Positions 1-5,648 are shown, counted from the first letter of the stretch. The stretch is DNA of 7,110 bases from an archaeon (GCA_024399225.1 JAKSHV010000051.1:1-7110), one strand, 5' to 3'. Program-made: numbers and translations. Notes: generated by a model not told the origin, from the letters alone.

Positions 1-101
1 CTCTTTCTTTCTAGTTGAGTTCTCAGGATTGCATTCCTTTCCTCGCACCCCATCTTAAAAAAAACTCATGGGATCCGATCTCCCCTTTTCAAGACCCAGA
101 C

Positions 102-109
102 ATCATATA
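102..109 (+). promoter_or_regulatory. Candidate TATA box for the acyltransferase gene
   Basis: The stretch ATCATATA is centred about 32 bp before the ATG at 138. An archaeal TATA box here would start the transcript about 5 nt before that ATG. No Shine-Dalgarno site precedes the ATG. This spacing is the main support for starting the gene at 138. The BRE is not obvious, so the call is tentative. Confidence 0.4.
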
Positions 110-137
110 CTGGAAATCAATCGCATTGTACGATAAG

Positions 138-1346
138 ATGACCTCTGACTCCAGCATCTCACCTCCGAAACACACGTGGTGGTACCGTTCGTTCCTCGCT
201 GTCATGAGACCGTTGGTCCTGCCACTGATCAACAGGCATTTCGGAATCCGTACCGAGAGATACAAAGGAGAAGTACCCGGACCCTGCATGGTGATGTTCA
301 ACCATGTCAGTGATTACGATCCGTTCGGAGTGCTCCAAGGTTTCGCCCACTACACCAGATATGTCGCGAGCGACGCACTCGTCCGCAAAAGGAAGATGCG
401 CATCCTGTTCGGTATCGTATCCGATTTCATCTACCGCAGGAAGGGAGAGAATGGGGACAATGTCGTCAGATCTGTGAAGGCCACCATCGACAAAGGCATC
501 CACGTATGCATGTCCCCCGAGGGCGGAGAATCCATCAACGGAACCACCGCATTCATCAGACCCAGGACCGGAAGCATGATCAAAGAGGTCGGCTGCGGAC
601 TTGTCACCTTCAGGATGGAGGGAGGTTACTTCATGAGACCCAGCTGGTGCAGGCACCGCTTCAAGGGCCCCATGTTCGGAAAGGTTGTCGGAACCTATTC
701 CAAGGAACAGCTTGCAGACATGACCGCGGAGGAGATCAACGACCTCATCTACCGTGACCTTTACGTCAACTCCTACGAGTGGCAGCGCGAACACATGATC
801 GTCTATGAGGGAGAGCGCCGTGCGGAACGCATGGAACAGGTACTGTACACCTGTCCCAAGTGTCACAGGATCAACACCATCCACAGCGACTGTGACGATG
901 TATACTGCGACGCATGCGGTTACAGAGTCAAAGTGAACAAATACGGATTCTTCGAGGGAGAGGATCTCGTCTATGACAACCTCTACTCCTGGGATGTATG
1001 GCAGCGTGACCTCATGTTCTCCAAACTTGAGGAGTTCAAAGCAGATCCCGAGAAGGTCATCCTCTCCGACAGCGGACAGGTCCTCAAAGGTCTGAAGGAC
1101 AACTACCCCTACGTCATCGAGGAGGATGTAACCATTTCCATGTCCGCCGCAAGGATATCCATCGAAGGCAAGGTGACACATATCGATCTGCCTCTTTCGG
1201 AAATCAAAGGTGTGACTGTAGTCTCCAGAGAGGATATCGGGATTACCTTCGGCGACACCTACTACCAGATCGGTAGTGTCATCCCCCGTTCGGGTGTGAA
1301 GTACAAGCAGCTCATGGCAATGCTTCGCGGACGCCCGTATCTCTGA
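138..1346 (+). CDS. PlsC-like lysophospholipid acyltransferase with zinc ribbon
   Basis: A 402-residue protein of the PlsC/LPLAT superfamily, which moves acyl groups onto glycerolipids or other acceptors at the membrane. Motif I is seen as NHVSDYD, an HX4D motif with H56 and D61 as the catalytic pair. Motif III is seen as SPEGGES (residues 126-132). After the acyltransferase domain comes a four-cysteine zinc ribbon (C239, C242, C257, C260) and a C-terminal beta-rich region (about 330-396) that may be PH/GRAM-like. From memory of the family, the same order, including the 'YDNLYSWDVWQ' style linker, occurs in acyltransferases of Firmicutes, so transfer from gut bacteria is an inference. The frame is open back to a TTG at 15, just after an in-frame TAG. 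The 41 extra codons are rich in codons rare elsewhere here, have no motif and would contain the TATA box, so ATG 138 is preferred. Archaeal core lipids are ether-linked, so the true substrate is uncertain. Confidence 0.85.
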   Translation: MTSDSSISPPKHTWWYRSFLAVMRPLVLPLINRHFGIRTERYKGEVPGPCMVMFNHVSDYDPFGVLQGFAHYTRYVASDALVRKRKMRILFGIVSDFIYRRKGENGDNVVRSVKATIDKGIHVCMSPEGGESINGTTAFIRPRTGSMIKEVGCGLVTFRMEGGYFMRPSWCRHRFKGPMFGKVVGTYSKEQLADMTAEEINDLIYRDLYVNSYEWQREHMIVYEGERRAERMEQVLYTCPKCHRINTIHSDCDDVYCDACGYRVKVNKYGFFEGEDLVYDNLYSWDVWQRDLMFSKLEEFKADPEKVILSDSGQVLKGLKDNYPYVIEEDVTISMSAARISIEGKVTHIDLPLSEIKGVTVVSREDIGITFGDTYYQIGSVIPRSGVKYKQLMAMLRGRPYL

Positions 1347-1358
1347 AACAGTAACCGA

Positions 1359-1382
1359 CCGGGTCCAGTATCACGGGCCCGG
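1359..1382 (+). terminator. Hairpin after the acyltransferase gene
   Basis: CCGGGTCC (1359-1366) and GGGCCCGG (1375-1382) form an 8-bp stem, with one G-U pair on the + strand and an 8-nt loop, starting 12 nt after the stop codon. The downstream stretch contains only a short CTTT run and not a real U-tract. This may be a 3'-end stabiliser or a weak terminator. Confidence 0.45.
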
Positions 1383-1405
1383 CCTAACCTTTACACCAAG
1401 TATTC

Positions 1406-1422
1406 TCGAAAAGCAATATATT
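1406..1422 (+). promoter_or_regulatory. BRE/TATA promoter of the small membrane protein gene
   Basis: A purine-rich BRE (CGAAAAGC) directly precedes the TATA box AATATATT (1415-1422). The TATA box is centred 25-26 bp before the ATG at 1444, which places the transcription start at or very near the start codon and predicts a leaderless mRNA. Confidence 0.65.
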
Positions 1423-1443
1423 GCTCCGGCATGATTATGATGT

Positions 1444-1677
1444 ATGAGCACCCGTAGCATCCTGATCGGTATGGTGGGATTCGTCATCGCGGTTATGGTA
1501 TTCGCATCCAGTGCATACCTTTATTCCAACAGCATCCTCGAGACCCTCGGTCAGGTCGTGGTCTACCTTATGGGCATGAGCATAATCTGCGGACTGCTTC
1601 TGTACATCTATGTGAAGATCACCTCAAGGTCCATCTTCGACCCCCTCGACATCATCGAGGAGATTCCCGAAGACTGA
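1444..1677 (+). CDS. Small membrane protein with two predicted helices
   Basis: A 77-residue protein with two hydrophobic segments (about residues 5-27 and 35-58). They are joined by a short polar loop, and an acidic C-terminal tail ends in DIIEEIPED. The composition and layout are those of a small integral membrane protein. No motif points to a function, and the family was not recognised. The ATG start is backed by a good BRE/TATA promoter at leaderless distance and by the lack of any ribosome binding site. It is convergent with the glycosyltransferase gene, with only 4 bp between the two stop codons. A run of six T just beyond its stop (1688-1693), inside the last codons of that neighbour, may serve as its termination tract. 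It could assist the acyltransferase upstream, but that rests on position alone. Confidence 0.75.
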   Translation: MSTRSILIGMVGFVIAVMVFASSAYLYSNSILETLGQVVVYLMGMSIICGLLLYIYVKITSRSIFDPLDIIEEIPED

Positions 1678-1681
1678 GTTC

Positions 1682-2881
1682 TCACACTTTTTTGATGGTC
1701 TCGAATGTGTTGAAATCAGGACGTTTCACCAACGAATAGAGGATTGTGAATCCGTCGTAGAATGCCACCGGGATCTGCAGCAGGAACATCAGAACCGATA
1801 TGCTGGGTCTGCGCATGTGGAGAGCACCGAACTGATAGTACGCATAGAAGTTGACGAAGTTGATGATGCACATCAGTACGATGTAGTTGCTGAGTCCGTC
1901 GGCGAAGAACACCATGAAGGGGAAGATCGCAAGGAGGATCAGTCCGGCCACGCCGTTGAAGTACATGTACATGTAGAAGAACCAGGTCTTGAAGCTGAGT
2001 CTTCTGACGACGCCGTCGTTGTGGAGCAGGGACCAGAACCACCTGCGGCGCTGTTTGTAATAATCCCTGGCGGTAGTGGGCGGTGCGATGAAGATGTTTC
2101 CCATTGGAATGTGCCCAAAGGTGTATTTCTCGGAGATCTTGAGTCCCATGATGAGGTCCTCGGCACCGTATGTGGCATAGTCCCAGCCAATCTCATACTC
2201 GACGTCGGCCCTGATGACTATTCCCTCTCCGTGTACGAACTGGGGTTTGTTCTTGAGATTGCAGTGCCTGCACCAGGCCTCGCAGTTTGCGATCCTGATG
2301 ATATCCGACATGGAAGAGAGAAGGTGCCTTCCGAATGCCCTGAGCCTTATGCATCCCTGTGCACCTTCCTTGGTGAGGTAATCCCTGACATATTCCAGAT
2401 ATTTCTTGTCGACGATACTATCATCGTCGAGGTGGCAGATGTAGGTCTCCTTACCGTATCCGAGACGATGGAGTTCCTCGATACCGTACTGCATCGCACG
2501 CATCTTGCACTTCGAACCTTTGGCGGTCTTGTAATCGGCGGGGACGGTGATCATCCTGCATCCGTAGTTGAAATGGTCGTGAGCCTCCTTCACCACGTAG
2601 ATCTCCAAAGCGACCCTGTAGCTTCTGATCTTCTTGATGATCTTCTCCACCACATCTGTGGCCATTCCGTTGGTGGTGATGGCAACGATGACGTTGTTTG
2701 GAGTGCTCAGACGTTTCTCATTTTCGACCATATGGTGGTCGTCCGAGATCAATGCCACGATGATGAGGTACAGCTGATAGACTGCGAACGGCGTATACAG
2801 CAGAATCATAATGAAGAAGACCAGTTCCCACGGCTGCGTTGTGTGGGTGACCGAATATGCTGCATCAAGTATACGCACCAT
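1682..2881 (-). CDS. Membrane family 2 glycosyltransferase, egghead/processive type
   Basis: A 399-residue protein with an N-terminal membrane helix (about residues 19-45), a cytoplasmic GT-A glycosyltransferase domain and a C-terminal hydrophobic block of about three helices (298-385). Visible GT2 signatures in order are the nucleotide-sugar/metal motif HLDDDS (DDD at 152-154), the HGEGIVIRA segment, the catalytic-base region YGAEDL (ED at 241-242) and the QRRRW acceptor motif (277-281). This order is that of hyaluronan/cellulose synthase-like and egghead-like (BRE-3) beta-glycosyltransferases, which use an NDP-sugar at the inner membrane face. The sugar and acceptor cannot be read from the sequence; a glycolipid or surface glycan is likely. 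ATG 2881 is preferred to ATG 2902, because a TATA-like AATAAAT lies 23 bp before 2881 and the seven extra residues add nothing to the fold. Confidence 0.88.
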   Translation of the reverse strand: MVRILDAAYSVTHTTQPWELVFFIMILLYTPFAVYQLYLIIVALISDDHHMVENEKRLSTPNNVIVAITTNGMATDVVEKIIKKIRSYRVALEIYVVKEAHDHFNYGCRMITVPADYKTAKGSKCKMRAMQYGIEELHRLGYGKETYICHLDDDSIVDKKYLEYVRDYLTKEGAQGCIRLRAFGRHLLSSMSDIIRIANCEAWCRHCNLKNKPQFVHGEGIVIRADVEYEIGWDYATYGAEDLIMGLKISEKYTFGHIPMGNIFIAPPTTARDYYKQRRRWFWSLLHNDGVVRRLSFKTWFFYMYMYFNGVAGLILLAIFPFMVFFADGLSNYIVLMCIINFVNFYAYYQFGALHMRRPSISVLMFLLQIPVAFYDGFTILYSLVKRPDFNTFETIKKV

Positions 2882-2900
2882 GGTAAGTAATCTGCATATC

Positions 2901-2907
2901 ATTTATT
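2901..2907 (-). promoter_or_regulatory. Candidate TATA box for the glycosyltransferase gene
   Basis: Read on the minus strand, AATAAAT is centred about 23 bp before the ATG whose first base is at 2881. This would give a leaderless transcript and decides the start codon choice. Confidence 0.45.
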
Positions 2908-2932
2908 GGCTCTTCGGTCAACAGAGTATCCT

Positions 2933-2948
2933 TGTCCAAATCAGGACA
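2933..2948. promoter_or_regulatory. Dyad TGTCC-N6-GGACA between divergent promoters
   Basis: A perfect 5-bp inverted repeat (2933-2937 and 2944-2948) lies in the 102-bp divergent region. It abuts the BRE of the rightward promoter and sits about 25 bp behind the leftward TATA box. The position suits an operator serving one or both genes. Such a short dyad can arise by chance. Confidence 0.3.
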
Positions 2949-2963
2949 GAAAAAGATAATATC
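2949..2963 (+). promoter_or_regulatory. BRE/TATA promoter of the DUF3784-like gene
   Basis: A purine run GAAAAAG (2949-2955) acts as BRE in front of the TATA box ATAATATC (2956-2963). It is centred about 25 bp before the ATG at 2984, which predicts a leaderless mRNA. Confidence 0.65.
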
Positions 2964-2983
2964 TGACAGTCGGTTTTCAACAT

Positions 2984-3811
2984 ATGGAGAAGGTCGATAG
3001 GAACTATATCGCACTGGCTGTCATACCGGTTCTCATCGGTCTGCTGGTCTGTTTTCTGATTGGAGACATTCTGGATTCCCTTATCATCGTCATCTCCATC
3101 GCCGTGTGTGTGCCGATCGCCACCATGGGCCTTTTCATGTATCTCGAAGGCAGAGGATATAGATTCATCAACGGCATAGACTGGTCCGAATTCACACAGG
3201 AGGAGAAACGCGACCTCTCTTCCTACGTCGGAAAATTTCTCGCTATCGGAAGCGTCATGCTCCTGATTGCCCTGAACATCCTTCTCGATTACACGATAAT
3301 TTCCGCCATCATGATCGTCGTCTCCATCGGACTCATGCTGTTCCCGATCGGGAAGGTGTATGCCGGCAGCAAGGTCGGACCTATGCCCGAGTTCGGCAGG
3401 AACAAGAAAGTTGTCTATTCGGCAGTGATGCTTGTGATCATGTTCGTCGCGGCATTCGGACTGGGTTCCATAAACATGGCGAGCGGCACGGTCACCGTCG
3501 ATCTAGGCGATGATTCGTTTACTGTCAAGGCACCCATGTTCAACGAGACCTTCACCTATTCTGAAATCGATGAACTGGAATATGACCCAGACTTCGACAA
3601 AGGTGACCGCATGGGTGGATACGGCACTCCGACCATTAGCAGCGGAAAATACAAGAACGCTCAGTTCGGAACGTATCGCCTTGCATCCTACACCAAGGTT
3701 GATCCCTGTGTCTGGATCAAATACCACGGAAGCTACTATGCGTTCAACCAGACCCCCGATGACGAGACCCGTGACCTGTACGAACAGCTCAGGGTCAAGA
3801 CCGGTCTCTGA
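2984..3811 (+). CDS. DUF3784-like membrane protein with C-terminal PH-like domain
   Basis: A 275-residue membrane protein with about five hydrophobic segments (near residues 8-27, 31-54, 84-101, 104-121 and 143-163). These are followed by a soluble C-terminal domain (about 168-275). The segment INGIDWSEFTQEEKRD (63-78), followed by a helix, resembles the conserved part of DUF3784 proteins, which are small bacterial and archaeal membrane proteins of unknown role. The C-terminal part has alternating beta-strand character (VTVDLGDDSFTVKAP, FTYSEIDELEY, VWIKYHGSYYAFN) and ends in a short amphipathic helix, as in bacterial PH-like domains. That assignment is inference. The ATG follows a good leaderless promoter. 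It is divergent from the glycosyltransferase gene and ends 37 bp before the HAD gene, whose promoter overlaps its stop codon. No enzymatic motif was seen, and function is unknown. Confidence 0.75.
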   Translation: MEKVDRNYIALAVIPVLIGLLVCFLIGDILDSLIIVISIAVCVPIATMGLFMYLEGRGYRFINGIDWSEFTQEEKRDLSSYVGKFLAIGSVMLLIALNILLDYTIISAIMIVVSIGLMLFPIGKVYAGSKVGPMPEFGRNKKVVYSAVMLVIMFVAAFGLGSINMASGTVTVDLGDDSFTVKAPMFNETFTYSEIDELEYDPDFDKGDRMGGYGTPTISSGKYKNAQFGTYRLASYTKVDPCVWIKYHGSYYAFNQTPDDETRDLYEQLRVKTGL

Positions 3812-3825
3812 AAAGTTACATATCA
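3811..3825 (+). promoter_or_regulatory. BRE/TATA promoter of the HAD hydrolase gene
   Basis: AAAAG overlapping the stop codon of the upstream gene acts as BRE, and TTACATATCA (3816-3825) as TATA box. The box is centred about 27 bp before the ATG at 3849. This supports ATG 3849 as a leaderless start and argues against the long upstream extension of the same frame, which overlaps the previous gene. Confidence 0.6.
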
Positions 3826-3830
3826 TCCGT

Positions 3831-3846
3831 GATAGGATACCCTATC
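3831..3846. promoter_or_regulatory. Palindrome GATAGG-ATAC-CCTATC at the HAD gene start
   Basis: A perfect 6-bp inverted repeat with a 4-bp spacer lies between the TATA box and the start codon, over the predicted transcription start. A protein bound here would block initiation, so it is a candidate repressor site. Confidence 0.4.
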
Positions 3847-3848
3847 CG

Positions 3849-4565
3849 ATGCGCCAGTATCCTTTCGTCCACAACCGTGATCCCTCACGCAGGTTCTTCG
3901 CCTTCGACATGTTCGAGACCCTGGTGAGAAACAAGAAAGGTACCGTGGAACCGATCTTCGAAACACTGTGCACATACTACCCCGGCATCGAACCTTCCGA
4001 CATCAGTCACTGCTACCACACATTCTCCCGCGGATTCAAAGAGACTCACAAGAACAGGGAACTTCCCATCGATGAGATCATCCGCCACCTTGATTCGACC
4101 TTCGGTTTCAACAATGACCCAGTGTCCATGGAGAAGCCCCTCCTGAGGGACAATCACATCTATGGATTAGGTGAGGATGTGAAGGAAGTCCTCGAGTATC
4201 TCAGAAGGAAAGAATACAGGATAGCGGTTCTCAGCAACACGAGATATCATGAGTTCACCCTTAGAGGAATCTTGGAGGATGAAGGCATCTCCGACCTCGT
4301 TGACATCGTGGTGACCAGTGCCGATATGGGCTGGAGAAAGCCAGCTCCCGAGTCTTATCAGGCCGTTCTCGATGCGCTCGGTGCAAAGGCATCCGAATGC
4401 TTCTTCTGCGGAGACACCGCTAGCAAGGATTACTACGGCCCCCTTGCCGTTGGAATGAAGGGCGCTGTTCTTCTAGATTACAAAAACGAAGAGTCGGAGA
4501 ACCTTGTAGGAAAAGTGGATTCGATAAGGAAACTGCCCGATCTTTTCGAGAATCCTCTTCAATGA
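3849..4565 (+). CDS. HAD-superfamily hydrolase with Phe at the D+2 site
   Basis: A 238-residue protein with all four HAD motifs. They are motif I FDMFETL (nucleophile D20), motif II S129 in VLSN, motif III K164 in WRKPAPESY, and motif IV GDTASKD (188-194, D189 and D194). An alpha-helical cap lies between motifs I and II (about 30-105), giving a subfamily I layout. The residue two after the nucleophile, normally the acid/base Asp of phosphatases, is Phe22. A Tyr or Phe here is known from haloacid dehalogenases and from 'FDIFDTL'-type HAD proteins associated with polysaccharide genes, so ordinary phosphatase chemistry is not assured. The ATG was chosen because of the promoter 27 bp upstream; the frame is open 339 bp further back but overlaps the previous gene. 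The substrate is unknown. Confidence 0.87.
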   Translation: MRQYPFVHNRDPSRRFFAFDMFETLVRNKKGTVEPIFETLCTYYPGIEPSDISHCYHTFSRGFKETHKNRELPIDEIIRHLDSTFGFNNDPVSMEKPLLRDNHIYGLGEDVKEVLEYLRRKEYRIAVLSNTRYHEFTLRGILEDEGISDLVDIVVTSADMGWRKPAPESYQAVLDALGAKASECFFCGDTASKDYYGPLAVGMKGAVLLDYKNEESENLVGKVDSIRKLPDLFENPLQ

Positions 4566-4584
4566 CTCCTCGCTTTGCTTCTAC

Positions 4585-4591
4585 TTTATAA
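4585..4591 (+). promoter_or_regulatory. Possible TATA box TTTATAA upstream of the tandem dyads
   Basis: TTTATAA is a close match to the archaeal TATA consensus. A transcript from it would begin near 4613, inside the first 21-bp dyad, and would carry a leader of about 127 nt before ATG 4740. It may be unused, because a second TATA-like site lies nearer the gene. Confidence 0.3.
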
Positions 4592-4607
4592 CCTTTGTGG
4601 AATCTAT

Positions 4608-4628
4608 TTGCTATTTTGATATTAGCAA
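4608..4628. repeat. Tandem 21-bp dyad, copy 1
   Basis: The sequence is TTGCTA-N9-TAGCAA, a perfect 6-bp inverted repeat. It is repeated 45 bp downstream with 19 of 21 bases identical. It interleaves with a second perfect dyad, ATTTTGAT (4613-4620) and ATCAAAAT (4628-4635). Position before the 92-residue gene suggests an operator or activator site. Confidence 0.55.
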
Positions 4629-4652
4629 TCAAAATCTCCGACAGGAATTTAC

Positions 4653-4673
4653 TTGCTCTTTTGACATTAGCAA
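4653..4673. repeat. Tandem 21-bp dyad, copy 2
   Basis: The sequence is TTGCT-N11-AGCAA, the second copy of the dyad at 4608-4628, differing at two positions. The first changed base reduces the inverted repeat arms from 6 to 5 bp. It lies about 37 bp before the proximal TATA-like site of the next gene. Confidence 0.55.
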
Positions 4674-4709
4674 CGTAAATTAATTCGAATAAATCCAACC
4701 ATAATGAGC

Positions 4710-4716
4710 TTTTTAA
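4710..4716 (+). promoter_or_regulatory. Candidate TATA box for the 92-residue orphan gene
   Basis: TTTTTAA is centred about 27 bp before ATG 4740, the leaderless distance seen elsewhere in this window. An alternative AAATTAAT (4678-4685) lies at a similar distance before ATG 4704. Confidence 0.4.
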
Positions 4717-4739
4717 CCCCTTCAAAAGATTTGTTTCGC

Positions 4740-5018
4740 ATGCACTCTTCAGAACAGACTCACACAGGAAACTACGTCCTGATAAGGTGGCAGAACCTTG
4801 TGGAACCGTACATCGAATGGGTAGGCAACGAGCTCTACAACATCTCCTTCAACGGCAAATCATTCACCTTCAATGAGAGATGCATTCATCAGATCTACCG
4901 TTCCGGATGGATCTCCTTCGACCCCTCTACCAAGAGTTTCACCTCTAACTTCCAGTACCCCGGACTAGGTTCCATCGTGGAAGACATCGTTAAGAGCAGA
5001 TACTTCCGCAACAACTGA
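4740..5018 (+). CDS. Small orphan protein of unknown function
   Basis: A 92-residue soluble protein with no signal peptide or membrane segment. It is rich in aromatic residues (GNYVLIRWQNLVEPYIEW, the SGWISFDP stretch, NFQYPGLG) and looks like a small, mostly beta fold with a C-terminal helix (IVEDIVKSRYF). The family was not recognised. The frame also opens at ATG 4704, giving 104 residues. Those twelve codons include TTA, TCA and TTG, rare in neighbouring genes, and would cover the proximal TATA box, so 4740 is chosen with moderate confidence. Its upstream region is the most AT-rich of the window and carries the tandem dyads. Together with a strong terminator just after the stop, this suggests a separately regulated single-gene transcript. 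The AT-rich promoter may hint at acquisition from elsewhere, but codon use in the body matches its neighbours. Confidence 0.7.
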   Translation: MHSSEQTHTGNYVLIRWQNLVEPYIEWVGNELYNISFNGKSFTFNERCIHQIYRSGWISFDPSTKSFTSNFQYPGLGSIVEDIVKSRYFRNN

Positions 5019-5026
5019 AAAACCAT

Positions 5027-5047
5027 GCCGGAGAAATCCGGCTTTTT
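5027..5047 (+). terminator. Hairpin and U-tract terminator after the orphan gene
   Basis: GCCGGA-GAAA-TCCGGC is a perfect 6-bp stem closed by a stable GAAA tetraloop. It starts 8 nt after the stop codon and is followed directly by TTTTT and more T-rich sequence up to about 5063. It looks like a factor-independent terminator, and U-rich tracts are also the known archaeal termination signal. Confidence 0.85.
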
Positions 5048-5099
5048 ACACTTTCTCTTTTTGTCAAAGAAAACTGATTCTCGCATTGTAGTATCTTGC

Positions 5100-5107
5100 T
5101 TTTATCT
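5100..5107 (+). promoter_or_regulatory. TATA box for the leader ORF transcript
   Basis: TTTTATCT is centred about 27 bp before the ATG of the 14-codon ORF at 5131. The distance matches the leaderless spacing of the other genes, but for the small ORF and not for the main gene at 5175. Confidence 0.55.
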
Positions 5108-5130
5108 ACTGAAAATCGCACCTCATCCAC

Positions 5131-5175
5131 ATGACCAAAGTCATGTACACCGGAAACGGAAAGGAGGCCCAGTAA
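5131..5175 (+). CDS. 14-codon leader ORF coupled to the next gene
   Basis: This ORF would encode MTKVMYTGNGKEAQ. It starts at the predicted transcription start (TATA box 27 bp upstream) and ends in TAA, whose last base is the first base of the next gene's ATG (TAATG). The next gene's Shine-Dalgarno site lies inside this ORF's codons 11-13. The arrangement suggests that ribosomes load on the leaderless end, translate the short ORF and re-initiate at the main gene. The peptide itself shows no attenuator-type codon run. It is too short for composition to prove coding, so the claim rests on the promoter spacing, the overlap and the contrast with neighbouring genes. Confidence 0.5.
   Translation: MTKVMYTGNGKEAQ
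5163..5167 (+). promoter_or_regulatory. Strong Shine-Dalgarno site, the only one in the window
   Basis: AAAGGAGG ends 7 nt before the ATG at 5175, at ideal spacing. It fixes the start of the cysteine-rich gene at 5175 and rules out the in-frame upstream extension to 5025, which runs through the terminator. All other genes here lack such a site. Confidence 0.85.
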
Positions 5176-5612
5176 TGGGAGACCGCATCATCATCGACAT
5201 CACCGACGGAACCTCATACACTCCGTCGTTCTACGGCCACTGGTGCGGCCTGAGGGCAGTCAAGGTCCTCAACGATCTTGTGAAGGAAAGATACGACAAC
5301 GGAATGCACAGCCTGTTCTGCAACTTCATCGTCGAGATCATGGAGAGGAGACCGCAGAAGTTCTCGTACTACGGGTACAACCACGGAGATGCCGAAGGTG
5401 CGGCCGACTGGGACAACTACACCTGGTGCTTCAACTTGTCCACCATGAAATGGACCACCACGGACCCCCAGTTCGAAGGCAGGGAGCTCACCATCGAAGA
5501 ATCAGATGAATTCGGGAAGAAATGCAGACCATGTCTCTATCGCGAGTGCAAATGCGAGGAATACGGAAGCAGGAACTGCTCCCTGAAATACAAGGAAGCA
5601 CAGAACCTCTGA
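5175..5612 (+). CDS. Unknown protein with C-terminal cysteine cluster
   Basis: A 145-residue soluble protein that I do not recognise as a named family. The N-terminal part (IIIDITDGTSYTPSFYGHWC) and the middle (FSYYGYNHGDAEGAADWDNY, then TWCFNLSTMKWTTTDPQ) are rich in aromatic and Asp/Asn residues and look like a compact beta-containing domain. The last 30 residues hold five cysteines (117, 120, 125, 127, 135) in the pattern CX2CX4CXCX7C, suited to zinc or an iron-sulfur cluster. Three more cysteines (24, 49, 85) lie in the body. There is no signal peptide or membrane helix. The start is fixed by a strong Shine-Dalgarno site, and expression is probably coupled to the 14-codon ORF upstream. 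It ends 57 bp before the transporter gene, which has its own promoter. Function is unknown. Confidence 0.8.
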   Translation: MGDRIIIDITDGTSYTPSFYGHWCGLRAVKVLNDLVKERYDNGMHSLFCNFIVEIMERRPQKFSYYGYNHGDAEGAADWDNYTWCFNLSTMKWTTTDPQFEGRELTIEESDEFGKKCRPCLYRECKCEEYGSRNCSLKYKEAQNL

Positions 5613-5640
5613 TCGGAGATGCGGGGTTCCGCCAATATCC

Positions 5641-5648
5641 CTAAATAA
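5641..5648 (+). promoter_or_regulatory. TATA box of the DUF368 transporter gene
   Basis: CTAAATAA is centred 25 bp before the ATG at 5670, with no Shine-Dalgarno site before the ATG. This gives the transporter its own leaderless transcript. Confidence 0.6.

Noticed and set aside
15..137. TTG-initiated 41-codon extension of the acyltransferase
   Set aside because: It adds no motif, uses codons rare in the window and contains the likely TATA box. Reading through the TAG at 12-14 as pyrrolysine was also considered but has no support.
159..1181. Long open frame on the minus strand opposite the acyltransferase
   Set aside because: It is the antisense shadow of a gene with clear catalytic motifs; its translation has no recognisable domain.
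1817..2890. Long plus-strand frame opposite the glycosyltransferase
   Set aside because: It is an antisense shadow, rich in D, E and V from codon bias of the true gene; the minus strand carries the GT2 motifs.
3510..3848. Upstream in-frame extension of the HAD protein
   Set aside because: It overlaps the preceding gene, has low-complexity shadow composition, and a good promoter lies just before ATG 3849.
5025..5174. Upstream in-frame extension of the cysteine-rich protein
   Set aside because: It runs through the terminator and promoter, while a strong Shine-Dalgarno site marks ATG 5175.
5621..5632. Small hairpin GCGG-GGTT-CCGC after the cysteine-rich gene
   Set aside because: Only 4 bp and not followed by a T-tract, so it is too weak to call a terminator.
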